A stretch of DNA of 45,724 nucleotides from Flavobacteriales bacterium (GTDB taxonomy: Bacteria > Bacteroidota > Bacteroidia > Flavobacteriales_D > Crocinitomicaceae): NCBI GenBank assembly GCA_022361195.1, contig JAKSBJ010000074.1:1-45724 (forward strand), written 5' to 3'. The position numbers and the translations under genes are program-made. This document shows positions 1 to 7,849 of this stretch, in pieces. Numbering within the stretch: the stretch's first letter is position 1; each line of letters opens with the position of its first letter. The notes under the pieces are model-generated. The model had not been told where the DNA came from. It saw only the letters and a program-made list of their open reading frames with translations, and ran no database searches.

Positions 1-1
1 A

Positions 2-67
2 GGTTATTTTGAAAAGGAAGAAATGGTTAATCAAATTCAGGAAATCATCACTAAGAAACAAGATTAA
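2..67 (+). CDS. C-terminal end of a truncated upstream gene
   Basis: The first 66 bases are open in frame 2 and encode a 21-residue tail, GYFEKEEMVNQIQEIITKKQ plus D, ending in TAA. The tail is charged and helical-looking, as at the end of a normal cytoplasmic protein. The start lies outside the window, so no function can be given. The 171 bases after it, up to the next start codon, hold no gene and no convincing terminator that I can see. Confidence is limited because so little of the frame is visible. Confidence 0.4.
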   Translation, partial: GYFEKEEMVNQIQEIITKKQD

Positions 68-238
68 GTCTTTAAGACCCTCTTGTTGCTTTTGAAAGTA
101 GCTGATTGCACTTTCCAGTAATTTTTATAGATAGGATTCCTATGTCTTAAAGGGAGGCTAACAGTTTTATACCTGATCTTCATTGAAAATTTACTAACTT
201 ACCAGCCTGACACTTTGCAAACCCATAAGCTACCCACC

Positions 239-1033
239 ATGGAAAAAACGATTGTTCTACGCGACAATGTAAGCGTTTCGTATGAAGAATATCCTCAAAA
301 CAAAAAGGCAAATTTGGTCTTTATTCACGGCAATTCACTCGACAAATCTTCCTTTCGTTACCAAAAAGATGTTGAAGCCAACCTCTACTTTTTGGACTTG
401 ATAGGACATGGTAATTCGAGCCATTCAGAAGATCCTGCCGAAAATTACAACCTCCTCTTTTACGGAGAATTAGTAGCCGATTTTATTCAAAAAAAAGAAT
501 TGAAAAATGTGATTTTGGTAGGCCACTCTTTGGGTGGACATGTTGCCATTCACAGTCTTGAATTTTCAACTGAAATAGAAGGTTTATTCCTCTTTGGAAC
601 TCCACCTATACGACTTCCACCTAACATGCCTGAAGCATTTTTACCGAGTGAAATTGGTGGACTTTTTTACCAGGCGGATATTTCACGAGAACAAGCAATG
701 GCAATGGCCAGTTTACTGGATTCGGAAGATGCTGCCAATGAAATTGTAAGCTCTATTTTGAATACCGATCCAAACTGCCGATCGCATCTTTTAGCCTCGG
801 TGGGTGAAGGAAAAATAAGAAATGAGGTGGACATTCTTCAATCCACTCAAATTAAGACTTTCCTAGGTATTGGAGCCAAAGATAGATTGGTAAATAGGGC
901 TTATTTAAATAGCCTCATGGATTTGAATTTGTTCGAGCATCGCATTCATGAATTTGATGCAGGGCATTGCCCACAATTAACCAATCCAAGTGCATTTAAC
1001 TCCTTGCTGAATCAGTTTATAGCCCATTTTTAA
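239..1033 (+). CDS. alpha/beta hydrolase
   Basis: A 264-residue cytoplasmic alpha/beta-hydrolase-fold protein without a signal peptide. Visible landmarks are the oxyanion-side motif HGNS (30-33), the nucleophile elbow GHSLGG (95-100, Ser97), an acid candidate in GAKDRLV (Asp215) and the catalytic His in DAGHCPQL (His243). The triad is therefore complete and in the usual order. The ATG at 239 is preferred over an in-frame TTG at 215: that TTG lies in CACTTTGC, which resembles a -7 promoter element, and the protein begins naturally at MEKTIVL. The substrate cannot be predicted. Esterase, thioesterase or C-C hydrolase activities are all possible in this family. It stands alone, followed after 124 bases by a methyltransferase gene on the same strand. 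Confidence 0.85.
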   Translation: MEKTIVLRDNVSVSYEEYPQNKKANLVFIHGNSLDKSSFRYQKDVEANLYFLDLIGHGNSSHSEDPAENYNLLFYGELVADFIQKKELKNVILVGHSLGGHVAIHSLEFSTEIEGLFLFGTPPIRLPPNMPEAFLPSEIGGLFYQADISREQAMAMASLLDSEDAANEIVSSILNTDPNCRSHLLASVGEGKIRNEVDILQSTQIKTFLGIGAKDRLVNRAYLNSLMDLNLFEHRIHEFDAGHCPQLTNPSAFNSLLNQFIAHF

Positions 1034-1105
1034 ATAACTTTCCATAAATATTGTTTGGGAAAAGTAGGAACCGATTAAATATTGATTTCTACCATAAAGA
1101 TGGTA

Positions 1106-1136
1106 TTGTTCTTTTTATAAAGGCCCACTAACTTCG
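1106..1136 (+). promoter_or_regulatory. Bacteroidota-type promoter upstream of the 1158 methyltransferase
   Basis: TTG at 1106-1108, a 20-base spacer, then TAACTTCG at 1129-1136, one base from the TAnnTTTG consensus. It ends 21 bases before the ATG, as expected for a short leader. Confidence 0.5.
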
Positions 1137-1157
1137 CCCCTTCAAAAGTTTTACCCA

Positions 1158-1838
1158 ATGGATACCTCAACACATACACTGGACGAAGAAGACATGCAGG
1201 AAATTGCAAAGCAATTGCGTAAACCTTCTGGTAAAAACGGTCTTGAAATTGCCAAAAGGATGGATCGAAATAATAAGGATATGACCCTGAACGCTATTGC
1301 ATTAACGGACATTCTGGAACACAACAAAATTCTGGAACTAGGTCATGGTAATTGTGGGCATCTGCCTTATTTAATAGAGAAAAATCCAACCATCAATTAT
1401 ACGGGATTGGACATCTCTACTTCTATGAAAATGGAAGCTGAGCATCTCAACCATGATTTTGTAAGTAGTGGTAAAGCGAGCTATCATCTATATGACGGAA
1501 CCATCATTCCATTTGAATCACGCAGTTTTGACCGCTTTTTCACCGTAAACACGCTCTACTTTTGGGAAGATCCGGAAAAACTAATGTCTGAGCTTCATCG
1601 TATTCTCAAACCTGAAGGAATGGGGGTTATTTGCTTTGCGGAAGAGCAATTTTTGAAACAACTTCCGTTTACCCAGTTCAATTTTGAGTTTTACAGCTTA
1701 GACCGTTTTCAAAAATTGGCCGAAATGGCCGGTTTTGTAGTTGATACCATTCAGGAATTCCATGACGAGGCTGAAAGCAAAACCGGTGAAACGGTTAATA
1801 GACGCTACTATGCCGTTTGCCTGAAAAAGGCCGTTTAA
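1158..1838 (+). CDS. class I SAM-dependent methyltransferase (Methyltransf_11 type)
   Basis: A 226-residue soluble protein with a Rossmann methyltransferase core. SAM-binding motif I is ILELGHGNCGHLPYL (58-72, G62/G64/G67). The acidic end of strand 2 is in YTGLDIS (Asp85). A post-core segment DRFFTVNTLYFW...LHRILKPEG (about 125-154) is typical of the UbiE/Methyltransf_11 group. Residues 1-50 form a charged helical cap. The acceptor substrate is unknown. The gene has its own apparent promoter and is followed by another, unrelated methyltransferase gene that also has its own promoter, so the two are neighbours rather than a clear operon. Confidence 0.8.
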   Translation: MDTSTHTLDEEDMQEIAKQLRKPSGKNGLEIAKRMDRNNKDMTLNAIALTDILEHNKILELGHGNCGHLPYLIEKNPTINYTGLDISTSMKMEAEHLNHDFVSSGKASYHLYDGTIIPFESRSFDRFFTVNTLYFWEDPEKLMSELHRILKPEGMGVICFAEEQFLKQLPFTQFNFEFYSLDRFQKLAEMAGFVVDTIQEFHDEAESKTGETVNRRYYAVCLKKAV

Positions 1839-1864
1839 AGCTCTATTTTACCACTTTAGTGGTA

Positions 1865-1895
1865 TTGTCTGGTCGTTCCATTCAAATTACTTTTG
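1865..1895 (+). promoter_or_regulatory. Bacteroidota-type promoter upstream of the 1926 methyltransferase
   Basis: TTG at 1865-1867, a 20-base spacer, then TACTTTTG at 1888-1895, an exact TAnnTTTG match. An in-frame TTG at 1893 lies inside this -7 element, so translation must start downstream, at the ATG at 1926. Confidence 0.65.
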
Positions 1896-1925
1896 TTATT
1901 TAGAACAATTCTAAATAACAATTTT

Positions 1926-2768
1926 ATGGAACAAATTGCTCTCCCTACTAAGATCAATCCAAGCCTGCAAAACAATATTGCAGAAACGCTTTTCATCACC
2001 TTGTATATGAAAAGTCAGGAAACCTTAAATGACGATCCTATTTTATTTGATACTACATCTCTGGAGTTAGTTGACCAGATTGATTATGATTTTTCAAAAT
2101 TCAGCAATGCCGAACGAAGCGCTGTTGGAGTTTGTGTTCGAGCCCGTTATTTTGACAAAATGGTAACGAACTTTATAAAGGAGAAAGATCATCCTATTGT
2201 AGTCATTTTAGGTTGTGGATTAGATAGTCGTTTTCACCGAATTGGTGAGATCAACGAAAAAGCCACTTTTTATGAGATTGACCTTCCTGAAGTTATTGAA
2301 CTACGTGAACGACTTATTCCACCTCAAGACAATGATATTTATGTTCCCATATCGGTCCTGGATGTATCATGGATGGACACGATTAAAGAACTGCATCCTG
2401 ACGGATCATTTTTATTTGTTGCAGAGGGATTGTTCATGTACTTTGACAAAGTCCAGCTTCGAAATCTTTTAGTGGACTTTACCGAGCATTTTAAGGATGC
2501 GGAAATTTACTTTGATATTGTCAATAAATGGATGAGTAAAAACTCTCATTTACACGATTCGGTAAAATTTACGGATGCTGAATTTAAAAGCGGTTTTGAT
2601 GATGACCGGGAATTTGAAAATTGGACAGATAGTTTAACCTATCTGGATACCAAACTTTTTACCTCCGAAAAAAATATGAAAAAGCGTCTTGGGATGAGCT
2701 ATTATCTTCTGAAGCTAATTCCGCGATTTAAATACGCGGGGCGCATGCTTCATTATCGCATTAATTAA
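1926..2768 (+). CDS. leucine carboxyl methyltransferase (LCMT)-family SAM methyltransferase
   Basis: A 280-residue protein of the LCM/PpmA family (COG3315-like), whose bacterial members are small-molecule O-methyltransferases, sometimes linked to polyketide-like products. Visible signatures are VRARYFD (71-77), motif I VVILGCGLDSRFHR (92-105) and the acidic loop YEIDLPEVIE (Asp119), followed by FVAEGLFMYF in the region usual for the family. The start at 1926 is chosen because the longer frame would begin inside the promoter. It converges on the DinB-like gene with only 2 bases between the stop codons. The actual substrate cannot be deduced from this context. Confidence 0.82.
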   Translation: MEQIALPTKINPSLQNNIAETLFITLYMKSQETLNDDPILFDTTSLELVDQIDYDFSKFSNAERSAVGVCVRARYFDKMVTNFIKEKDHPIVVILGCGLDSRFHRIGEINEKATFYEIDLPEVIELRERLIPPQDNDIYVPISVLDVSWMDTIKELHPDGSFLFVAEGLFMYFDKVQLRNLLVDFTEHFKDAEIYFDIVNKWMSKNSHLHDSVKFTDAEFKSGFDDDREFENWTDSLTYLDTKLFTSEKNMKKRLGMSYYLLKLIPRFKYAGRMLHYRIN

Positions 2769-2770
2769 CC

Positions 2771-3244
2771 TTATTCTAACGATTCTCTTACCAATTTCTT
2801 GATAAGGTTAATTTGCCCGAGGTGATAATGGGAGTGTTCGATGATACCATGTAAATTACGATAATACGTTCCGTATTTCTGGTCTTCTAAAATCGCTCCC
2901 ATTTTTTCATCTTCCAATTGCTCCAAAGTATTCGCAAATCGTTCAGCATCGGCCCAGACCTTTTCCAAAAAGGTGTTCCAATCTTCATTGTTGTTAATAG
3001 GTGGGTGATCAAAACTCAGTTTATCACTTGCATCAAGTGGCTTACCTTCTAACACCTCAGCTACGGCATGAACGTAATAGTGAATGTGATAAGCTAGTGT
3101 TGCAATGGTATTAAAATCGTATACTTTGGTGGTTGCCATTTTCCAATCAACATCACTTAAGCTGTCCTTGAGATTGGAACAGGTCCAGTTTCCTCCGAAG
3201 TGGATCTCCCTAAAGTGTTTGGCTATTTGAGCACTAAGTTTCAT
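2771..3244 (-). CDS. DinB superfamily protein
   Basis: A 157-residue all-helical protein resembling the DinB/DUF1572 four-helix bundle, found in metal-binding and thiol-transferase-like enzymes. Candidate metal-binding histidines are in HIHYY (His53, His55) and EHSHYHLGQ (His137, His139, His141), matching the usual pattern of one His in helix 2 and a HxxxH-like pair in helix 4. No signal peptide is present. It lies 6 bases downstream of the small membrane-protein gene at 3251-3787 and is probably cotranscribed with it. The biochemical role is unknown. Some relatives use bacillithiol or mycothiol, but nothing here shows this. Confidence 0.75.
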   Translation of the reverse strand: MKLSAQIAKHFREIHFGGNWTCSNLKDSLSDVDWKMATTKVYDFNTIATLAYHIHYYVHAVAEVLEGKPLDASDKLSFDHPPINNNEDWNTFLEKVWADAERFANTLEQLEDEKMGAILEDQKYGTYYRNLHGIIEHSHYHLGQINLIKKLVRESLE

Positions 3245-3250
3245 TTGTTT

Positions 3251-3787
3251 TTAAGATTCGATTCGTTTAATATCTCCATCTTTTAAGGCATGATAAAGCA
3301 CACTCACCAAATGCAGCATTTCATCTCTACCTTTACCCTGTCCTATTTTGGCCGTTAAATAAACTCCAGCTAAAATCACCAGTGTAATAGGCATGCACCA
3401 CACCCAAAGGGTTGGATGTCCCAAACTCCATTGAACCAGACCATACATTCCGCCGAAAAGGGAAATAACTCCAAGAAGTGTGTACAAAAAGACAAACATG
3501 ACCCAAACGGTGTAGGATGGTCCTAAAATGCATCGGATAATGGTCCCTTTCTCCTCTTCTTCATCTTCCTCTAAGGAAACCCTCAATTCGGGCGACCAAT
3601 AATGTTGCAGTTGTTTGGGAATATCAAGGTAAAATTGTTCGTGCACTTTTTTACCTACCACAGACGGATCATTGTCTACTTGATTTTGAAGTAACTCCAT
3701 AATCTCATCTTGCTGATAAGACGAACGTAGCTTAAATCTGGGACATATTTCACCCAGGACATGATGATCCTTTCGGTTAAACGGCAT
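3251..3787 (-). CDS. hypothetical membrane protein with two transmembrane segments
   Basis: I do not recognise this 178-residue protein. Residues 1-90 are soluble and include an acidic run LEEDEEEEKG (72-81). Two hydrophobic segments follow at about 92-118 and 127-147. The C-terminal tail of about 30 residues is charged and probably cytoplasmic. The start ATG at 3787 has no competing upstream candidate. It is the first gene of an apparent two-gene unit with the DinB-like gene. The pair is separated from the outer-membrane protein gene at 3890 by about 100 bases in which I see no strong promoter or terminator. Confidence 0.6.
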   Translation of the reverse strand: MPFNRKDHHVLGEICPRFKLRSSYQQDEIMELLQNQVDNDPSVVGKKVHEQFYLDIPKQLQHYWSPELRVSLEEDEEEEKGTIIRCILGPSYTVWVMFVFLYTLLGVISLFGGMYGLVQWSLGHPTLWVWCMPITLVILAGVYLTAKIGQGKGRDEMLHLVSVLYHALKDGDIKRIES

Positions 3788-3889
3788 AGGAGTTCTTTGA
3801 GTACGGACAATTTAGCCAAAATCAGCCAACAATCAACAGTATTACTGTGATTTAGAATGATTTTAAAAAAGAACTTCTGCTTGGGTAGC

Positions 3890-5065
3890 TTACCTCAACT
3901 TAAGCTTTTTCGTTTTATAATTCCCCTTTAGTTTCCAACTCAAGCCAACCGAATAACCATAGATAAAATACGATCTCATTCCTCTCCTTTGGACATTATC
4001 AGCATTGGAAAAACGAAACTTAGTCTGAGCATTAGCAAACAAATCCAACCGATTTGTCAAAGCATACTTTAACTTCCAATCCAATTTGAGGTATTGATAA
4101 ACGAGCATTTCTTCCTCCTGATCTACTCCTTTAAACGTAAACTCTTTGTACAAACGATGATAGTATGAAATATCCCAATCACTCTTCCACTTCGCATTTT
4201 TAAAGCTAAAAGTGCTTTGCAACAAAAACTGATTATACCCCAAGCGTTCCTGAATAATGTCTACCCGGTTGGTATAAACGGCTTTAGTGGTCATTTTGAA
4301 CTTCTCCCCAAACGGAATTTTCATTCCTGCTCCAACTGAGTAATACCTCCAAATGCGATTGTCAGTTTCTTCTTCCTCCTCTTCATCAACGCTTAACGAC
4401 TTTGCTATAAAGTAATTTCGTTGATGAAAGGCTGTGTGGACAAAGTATCCCACTTTTTTCTTGAAGAGATAATTATAGGTCAAATCAGCATTGAGTCCAT
4501 TATCCAGATAAAAAAACCGATCAAAACCCTGACGTTTATAGTTTTTAAGCACCGAAAAAGGCTCGGCAATGAAATGCCATCTCTTCCACAGCTTAAAGTC
4601 TAATTTATCTGCTAAAGACATTGATTTGTACGACAGCGGAACGCCCAAAAGGTTATCTTCATCCTGCCCTGTCCTAACAAAATCTCTTCCTCGAATTTTT
4701 ATGGTATTGGTCCATTTTTTTGAGCTTTTATAACGGTAATCCAATCCCAACAGCAGGTCTGATGCATCTGTAGCAATATTTTGAGTAAATAGTGATTGCT
4801 GATACGATGTTTTCAAATCGAGCAAGTGCTTTTTTTGATTGGAATAAGTCATGAATCGAAGTCCTGCGCCAACATTGGGAGCATTCTTCCACAATTCATC
4901 TCTTCCCTGTAAAACACCGTCAGCGGTTTGATATTGAAAGGGAGATTTTAATAAATTATGTTCGTATCCTACTTCTGATTTTGCATTGAAGTAGTAGCCT
5001 GATTTTTGAGCTTGAGCAATGCTCAATAACATAATCAGACAGCTTGTAATGATGAGTCTATTCAT
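3890..5065 (-). CDS. outer-membrane beta-barrel protein of the sigma-regulated locus
   Basis: A 391-residue exported protein. Residues 1-19 form a signal peptide (positive start, hydrophobic core, cleavage near AQA-Q). The rest alternates short aromatic amphipathic strands with polar loops and ends near basic residues, as in Bacteroidota outer-membrane beta-barrels. I cannot name the family. Two acidic loops stand out: DEEEEEETD (about 227-235) and DQEEEM (about 318-323). Its ATG overlaps the end of the microprotein gene by 8 bases (AATGAATAG), so translation is probably coupled. Both genes lie downstream of the conserved bipartite promoter at 5274-5306. A role in export, uptake or binding of the microprotein is inference only. 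Confidence 0.65.
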   Translation of the reverse strand: MNRLIITSCLIMLLSIAQAQKSGYYFNAKSEVGYEHNLLKSPFQYQTADGVLQGRDELWKNAPNVGAGLRFMTYSNQKKHLLDLKTSYQQSLFTQNIATDASDLLLGLDYRYKSSKKWTNTIKIRGRDFVRTGQDEDNLLGVPLSYKSMSLADKLDFKLWKRWHFIAEPFSVLKNYKRQGFDRFFYLDNGLNADLTYNYLFKKKVGYFVHTAFHQRNYFIAKSLSVDEEEEEETDNRIWRYYSVGAGMKIPFGEKFKMTTKAVYTNRVDIIQERLGYNQFLLQSTFSFKNAKWKSDWDISYYHRLYKEFTFKGVDQEEEMLVYQYLKLDWKLKYALTNRLDLFANAQTKFRFSNADNVQRRGMRSYFIYGYSVGLSWKLKGNYKTKKLKLR

Positions 5066-5255
5066 TTTCTGGCATGTTTAGCATACTGATGTTTTCAATC
5101 TGCTTCAACTTCCCTTCTTCCTCCTTATCTGTCAGTAATTGGTTTGTAATTCCATGATTAACTTCTTTGTTGCTTTTTGGCAATTGCGCAAATGATGCTA
5201 CTAAAACCAGTAGTAAGATGGCAATGTATGGTCCCGATGGTTTGATACAGTTCAT
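5058..5255 (-). CDS. small secreted microprotein (65 aa)
   Basis: No known family is recognised. Residues 1-23 are a credible Sec signal peptide (basic residue at 5, hydrophobic stretch from about 11 to 19, cleavage after SFA at 23). The predicted mature part is 42 residues, begins with Gln and has no cysteine. It contains an acidic run DKEEEGK (43-49) and ends with PENE, so its last residue is glutamate. It is the first gene after conserved promoter site A, with a leader of only 18 bases from the CTGTTTTA box to the ATG. Its stop overlaps the start of the beta-barrel gene. Its placement directly downstream of a glutamate-ligase-like gene makes it a candidate substrate, signal or accessory peptide, but this is not proven. 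Confidence 0.6.
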   Translation of the reverse strand: MNCIKPSGPYIAILLLVLVASFAQLPKSNKEVNHGITNQLLTDKEEEGKLKQIENISMLNMPENE

Positions 5256-5273
5256 AGTGTGTGATTTTTTAAG

Positions 5274-5306
5274 TAAAACAGCTTTAGATAGATTAACCCT
5301 ACCCCC
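5274..5306 (-). promoter_or_regulatory. conserved bipartite ECF-type promoter, site A
   Basis: Read on the minus strand, GGGGGTAGGGTT occupies 5306-5295. Exactly 13 bases follow, then CTGTTTTA at 5281-5274. A further shared word, AATCACACA (5266-5258), lies near the expected transcription start and is also present at site C. The first half overlaps the stop codon of the ATP-grasp gene (CGG GGG TAG). The element precedes the microprotein/beta-barrel unit. Its identity in sequence and spacing with sites B and C, all beside an ECF sigma gene, suggests this is that sigma factor's promoter. Confidence 0.75.
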
Positions 5307-6174
5307 GTTGATCGATTTTTTTTAAAATTCCTCTCAGCCCCTTTCTATTCACCATTTGAATCCCCAAACCGGGACGTACATTAACCTCCATAATGAGCGG
5401 ACCTTTTACTTTATCAATGACAATATCTACCCCCAAATATTTCAAGGGAAAGTGTTGTGCAGTTTTGAGAGACAGCTCCAGAATTTCTTCCCAAAAAGGA
5501 ATTTCGATACCGCAAATAGGAGCATCTGTATTGGGATGATTGATGAAATACTCTGTTCCGTTATACCCTTCGGTCATCTTTCCACTTTCCAAATCAATTC
5601 CAATTCCAAGGCCTCCCTGGTGCAAATTGGCCTTCCCGTCCGATTGGTCGGTTGGAACCCTCAACATACCCAAAGCCAGCTGTTCTTTGTAGAGAATAAT
5701 TCTCAAATCGGCCACTCCAGCAGGATAAATCGAATGAAAACAATCATGCGGAACGATGCATTCTTCAATTAATACCCTATCGGTTGACCCAAGAGAGAAG
5801 AATCCCATGATGATGGTAGCAAGGAATAAATAAATTTGATCATCAGACATTTCCTCTCCCCCGGATAACCACGTCCCCCGCTCAGACTTAAAAAGTATTT
5901 TTATTCCTTCTCCTCCACTTCCGTTAGCTGGTTTTATAGCCAGCTTATCATACTTTTGCATCTGTTCCCAAATAGCAGGGATCTCTCCAATTTTTTCAAT
6001 AACCGCATAGGTAACAGCACAAGGAATTTCATGTTTTTCCAAAATGGATTTTGCCATTACCTTATCATCGGCCAGTTTATAATGTTTTCGAGGATTTGAA
6101 GGAAATACAAAACCAATATTACGGTTGTTAATTCCCAAAAACTCTTTCTTTATCTTATTGAATCTTCCAAACAT
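5299..6174 (-). CDS. alpha-L-glutamate ligase-like ATP-grasp protein (RimK-related)
   Basis: A 291-residue cytoplasmic ATP-grasp enzyme of the RimK-related E-ligase type, a family expected to form amide bonds from glutamate or similar amino acids using ATP. Visible features are FLGINNRN (12-19), the ATP-binding loop KPANGSGGEGI (81-91), DLRIIL (156-161), the family signature SDGKANLHQGGLGIGIDL (178-195) and the metal-binding MEVNVRPGLG (262-271, Glu263). The ATG at 6174 is chosen over an in-frame TTG at 6201 because relatives begin close to the GIN-RN motif. The start lies 11 bases after the 7TM transglutaminase stop, so the two are one operon. The pairing of these two families is known from other bacteria. 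The substrate is unknown. Confidence 0.85.
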   Translation of the reverse strand: MFGRFNKIKKEFLGINNRNIGFVFPSNPRKHYKLADDKVMAKSILEKHEIPCAVTYAVIEKIGEIPAIWEQMQKYDKLAIKPANGSGGEGIKILFKSERGTWLSGGEEMSDDQIYLFLATIIMGFFSLGSTDRVLIEECIVPHDCFHSIYPAGVADLRIILYKEQLALGMLRVPTDQSDGKANLHQGGLGIGIDLESGKMTEGYNGTEYFINHPNTDAPICGIEIPFWEEILELSLKTAQHFPLKYLGVDIVIDKVKGPLIMEVNVRPGLGIQMVNRKGLRGILKKIDQRG

Positions 6175-6185
6175 AATTTTCGCTC

Positions 6186-7733
6186 TTAACTTAATATCCA
6201 ACCAAACCTTCTGTACTCCGAAATTCTAAGCCCAATCCATTTCCCTAACATCAATGAAGTCAAGGCCACTAGCAATAAAACTTCAGGGAAATTCATTACA
6301 ATTAGGTTAATCATCTCTGATCCTACCACGATGTAGCAAAAGAGTGTCACAATAAGTGTTTGAAATAAAATTTTAGAGGCATTTACAAAACCATCTTCCA
6401 CCACAATTCGAGCGTACTTTTCGGCACTAATGGTTAAAATAACAATGGGAAAGAAAGTGAGGTTAACCATATCCCCCATGTTCAACTGCACTCCACTAAC
6501 CAAAACTAGAATCATGACAAAGACCACTGCAGCCAGCATGGCCACCAGTTTTGGAACGTGTAAAATGCCCCATTTCATCAATGGATAATGCATCAAACTA
6601 ACAAACAGCAGCACTGCTACAAAAGAGATTACTCCAAACACCAAGCCGGTTGAAATAAACGAGATGGCAATTAGTACAGGGAGGAAAACCCCAAAAGTTC
6701 GGAGGCCAATTACATTTCTAAAAATGGCTACTATTAAGGACCCAAGGGGTAGTAATAGCATCAAAGACAAAATTTTTGCTGACATACCTGTTTTACCGGC
6801 AATTGTGAACATGTTTAATTGCTCAACGAAGCCCACCTCCTGCTCTATCAGTTCTACATTGTAGTTGTAATCAAATAGCATATCCGACGAACGTTTTACC
6901 AAAAACTCATCTCCTTTATACACCTCCAGATAGTTAGCCGGTAAATAAGCATAATAACCGTTCAAAGGATCAAAAGCTACCCATTCGTTCTCAATTAAAA
7001 CCTCCGCCCAAAGGTGAGAGGTCTTTTTCTTTTCCTCATTTAAAATGATTCCCCCAACTACTCGGGCAGGAAGGTTGAGGTTACGACAAAGAGCCACAAA
7101 CAACCTACTTTTCCCATTACAAGAGGCTGCATTAATTTCCAAGGCTTCAACAGCCGTCATCAACTCTTTGGTAGACTGAGCTGGTATTTCGTAGACATAG
7201 TTAAAAAGTGAACTTAAAACAGCATCTGCCTTTTTATCAGTAGCTGTTAAATCAAAAGCCAGTTTTTCAATTCGAGGGTCATTTGACTCAATAAAAGTAG
7301 ACGGCTGAACGAATTCTGATTGACTATTTTGAACATCGGCCAACAATAAGCCGGCTCCAATATCGTATCGAACTGGTTTTACATCTGCCCGAAATGAATA
7401 ACGAATTTGTTCTTTTTGATCAAAAATCTCCCCATTCCATAAACCCATTTCATTTGAACTAAACTGCTCTTTACTAAAAGAAGCTGTTCCGGATTGATGC
7501 TGAACGTCCTTAATGTGCTGGCGAGAATTGTCCTGAGGTAAAAAAGCCTTAATGTAAAAAGTACTATCCTTCTCCCCTTTTTTATAATCAAATTCATAGG
7601 TCACCTTATAGGAAAGTCCATTTTCAAATACCTCAGTTAAGAAAATTCCATTTGTTAATTTATAACTGATGAGAAACACAGCTACTCCAAACAACAGGAT
7701 CGAAACAATTTGTAGTGATGGTGATTTTTTCAT
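6186..7733 (-). CDS. transglutaminase-like domain fused to seven transmembrane helices
   Basis: A 515-residue inner-membrane protein. An N-terminal hydrophobic helix (8-25) is followed by a large, probably periplasmic domain (30-315), then seven hydrophobic segments between about 322 and 500. This is the architecture of the 7TM_transglut families. The periplasmic domain contains a transglutaminase core with ASCNGKS (Cys205), LPARVVGG (222-229), SHLWAEV (His240) and AFDPLNG (Asp255), so the Cys-His-Asp triad appears complete. The better-known relatives are described as inactive. Lead gene of the operon with the ATP-grasp ligase, downstream of promoter site B. A role in cleaving or crosslinking an exported, ligase-modified product is inference. 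Confidence 0.85.
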   Translation of the reverse strand: MKKSPSLQIVSILLFGVAVFLISYKLTNGIFLTEVFENGLSYKVTYEFDYKKGEKDSTFYIKAFLPQDNSRQHIKDVQHQSGTASFSKEQFSSNEMGLWNGEIFDQKEQIRYSFRADVKPVRYDIGAGLLLADVQNSQSEFVQPSTFIESNDPRIEKLAFDLTATDKKADAVLSSLFNYVYEIPAQSTKELMTAVEALEINAASCNGKSRLFVALCRNLNLPARVVGGIILNEEKKKTSHLWAEVLIENEWVAFDPLNGYYAYLPANYLEVYKGDEFLVKRSSDMLFDYNYNVELIEQEVGFVEQLNMFTIAGKTGMSAKILSLMLLLPLGSLIVAIFRNVIGLRTFGVFLPVLIAISFISTGLVFGVISFVAVLLFVSLMHYPLMKWGILHVPKLVAMLAAVVFVMILVLVSGVQLNMGDMVNLTFFPIVILTISAEKYARIVVEDGFVNASKILFQTLIVTLFCYIVVGSEMINLIVMNFPEVLLLVALTSLMLGKWIGLRISEYRRFGWILS

Positions 7734-7764
7734 ATTCGCAGGTTTTAATGTTTCCGTTTAGATC

Positions 7765-7797
7765 TAAAACAGGCACACATCAAAAAACCCTACCCCC
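7765..7797 (-). promoter_or_regulatory. conserved bipartite ECF-type promoter, site B
   Basis: On the minus strand GGGGGTAGGGTT (7797-7786), 13 bases, then CTGTTTTA (7772-7765). Both halves and the spacing are identical to sites A and C, while the spacer sequence differs. The ATG of the 7TM transglutaminase gene lies 31 bases beyond the second box. The divergently read sigma gene begins 52 bases from the other side. Confidence 0.75.
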
Positions 7798-7849
7798 AAA
7801 CCAAAAACTTTTAAGAGATGAACAGAAGTTTATACTTTTATAGGCACAG

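Noticed and set aside
2768..2771. Operon between the two methyltransferase genes and the following DinB-like gene
   Set aside because: The DinB-like gene is on the opposite strand and converges, so shared transcription is not possible.
3840..3900. Terminator after the beta-barrel gene
   Set aside because: Only a 4-bp stem is present and the T-run lies too far from it.
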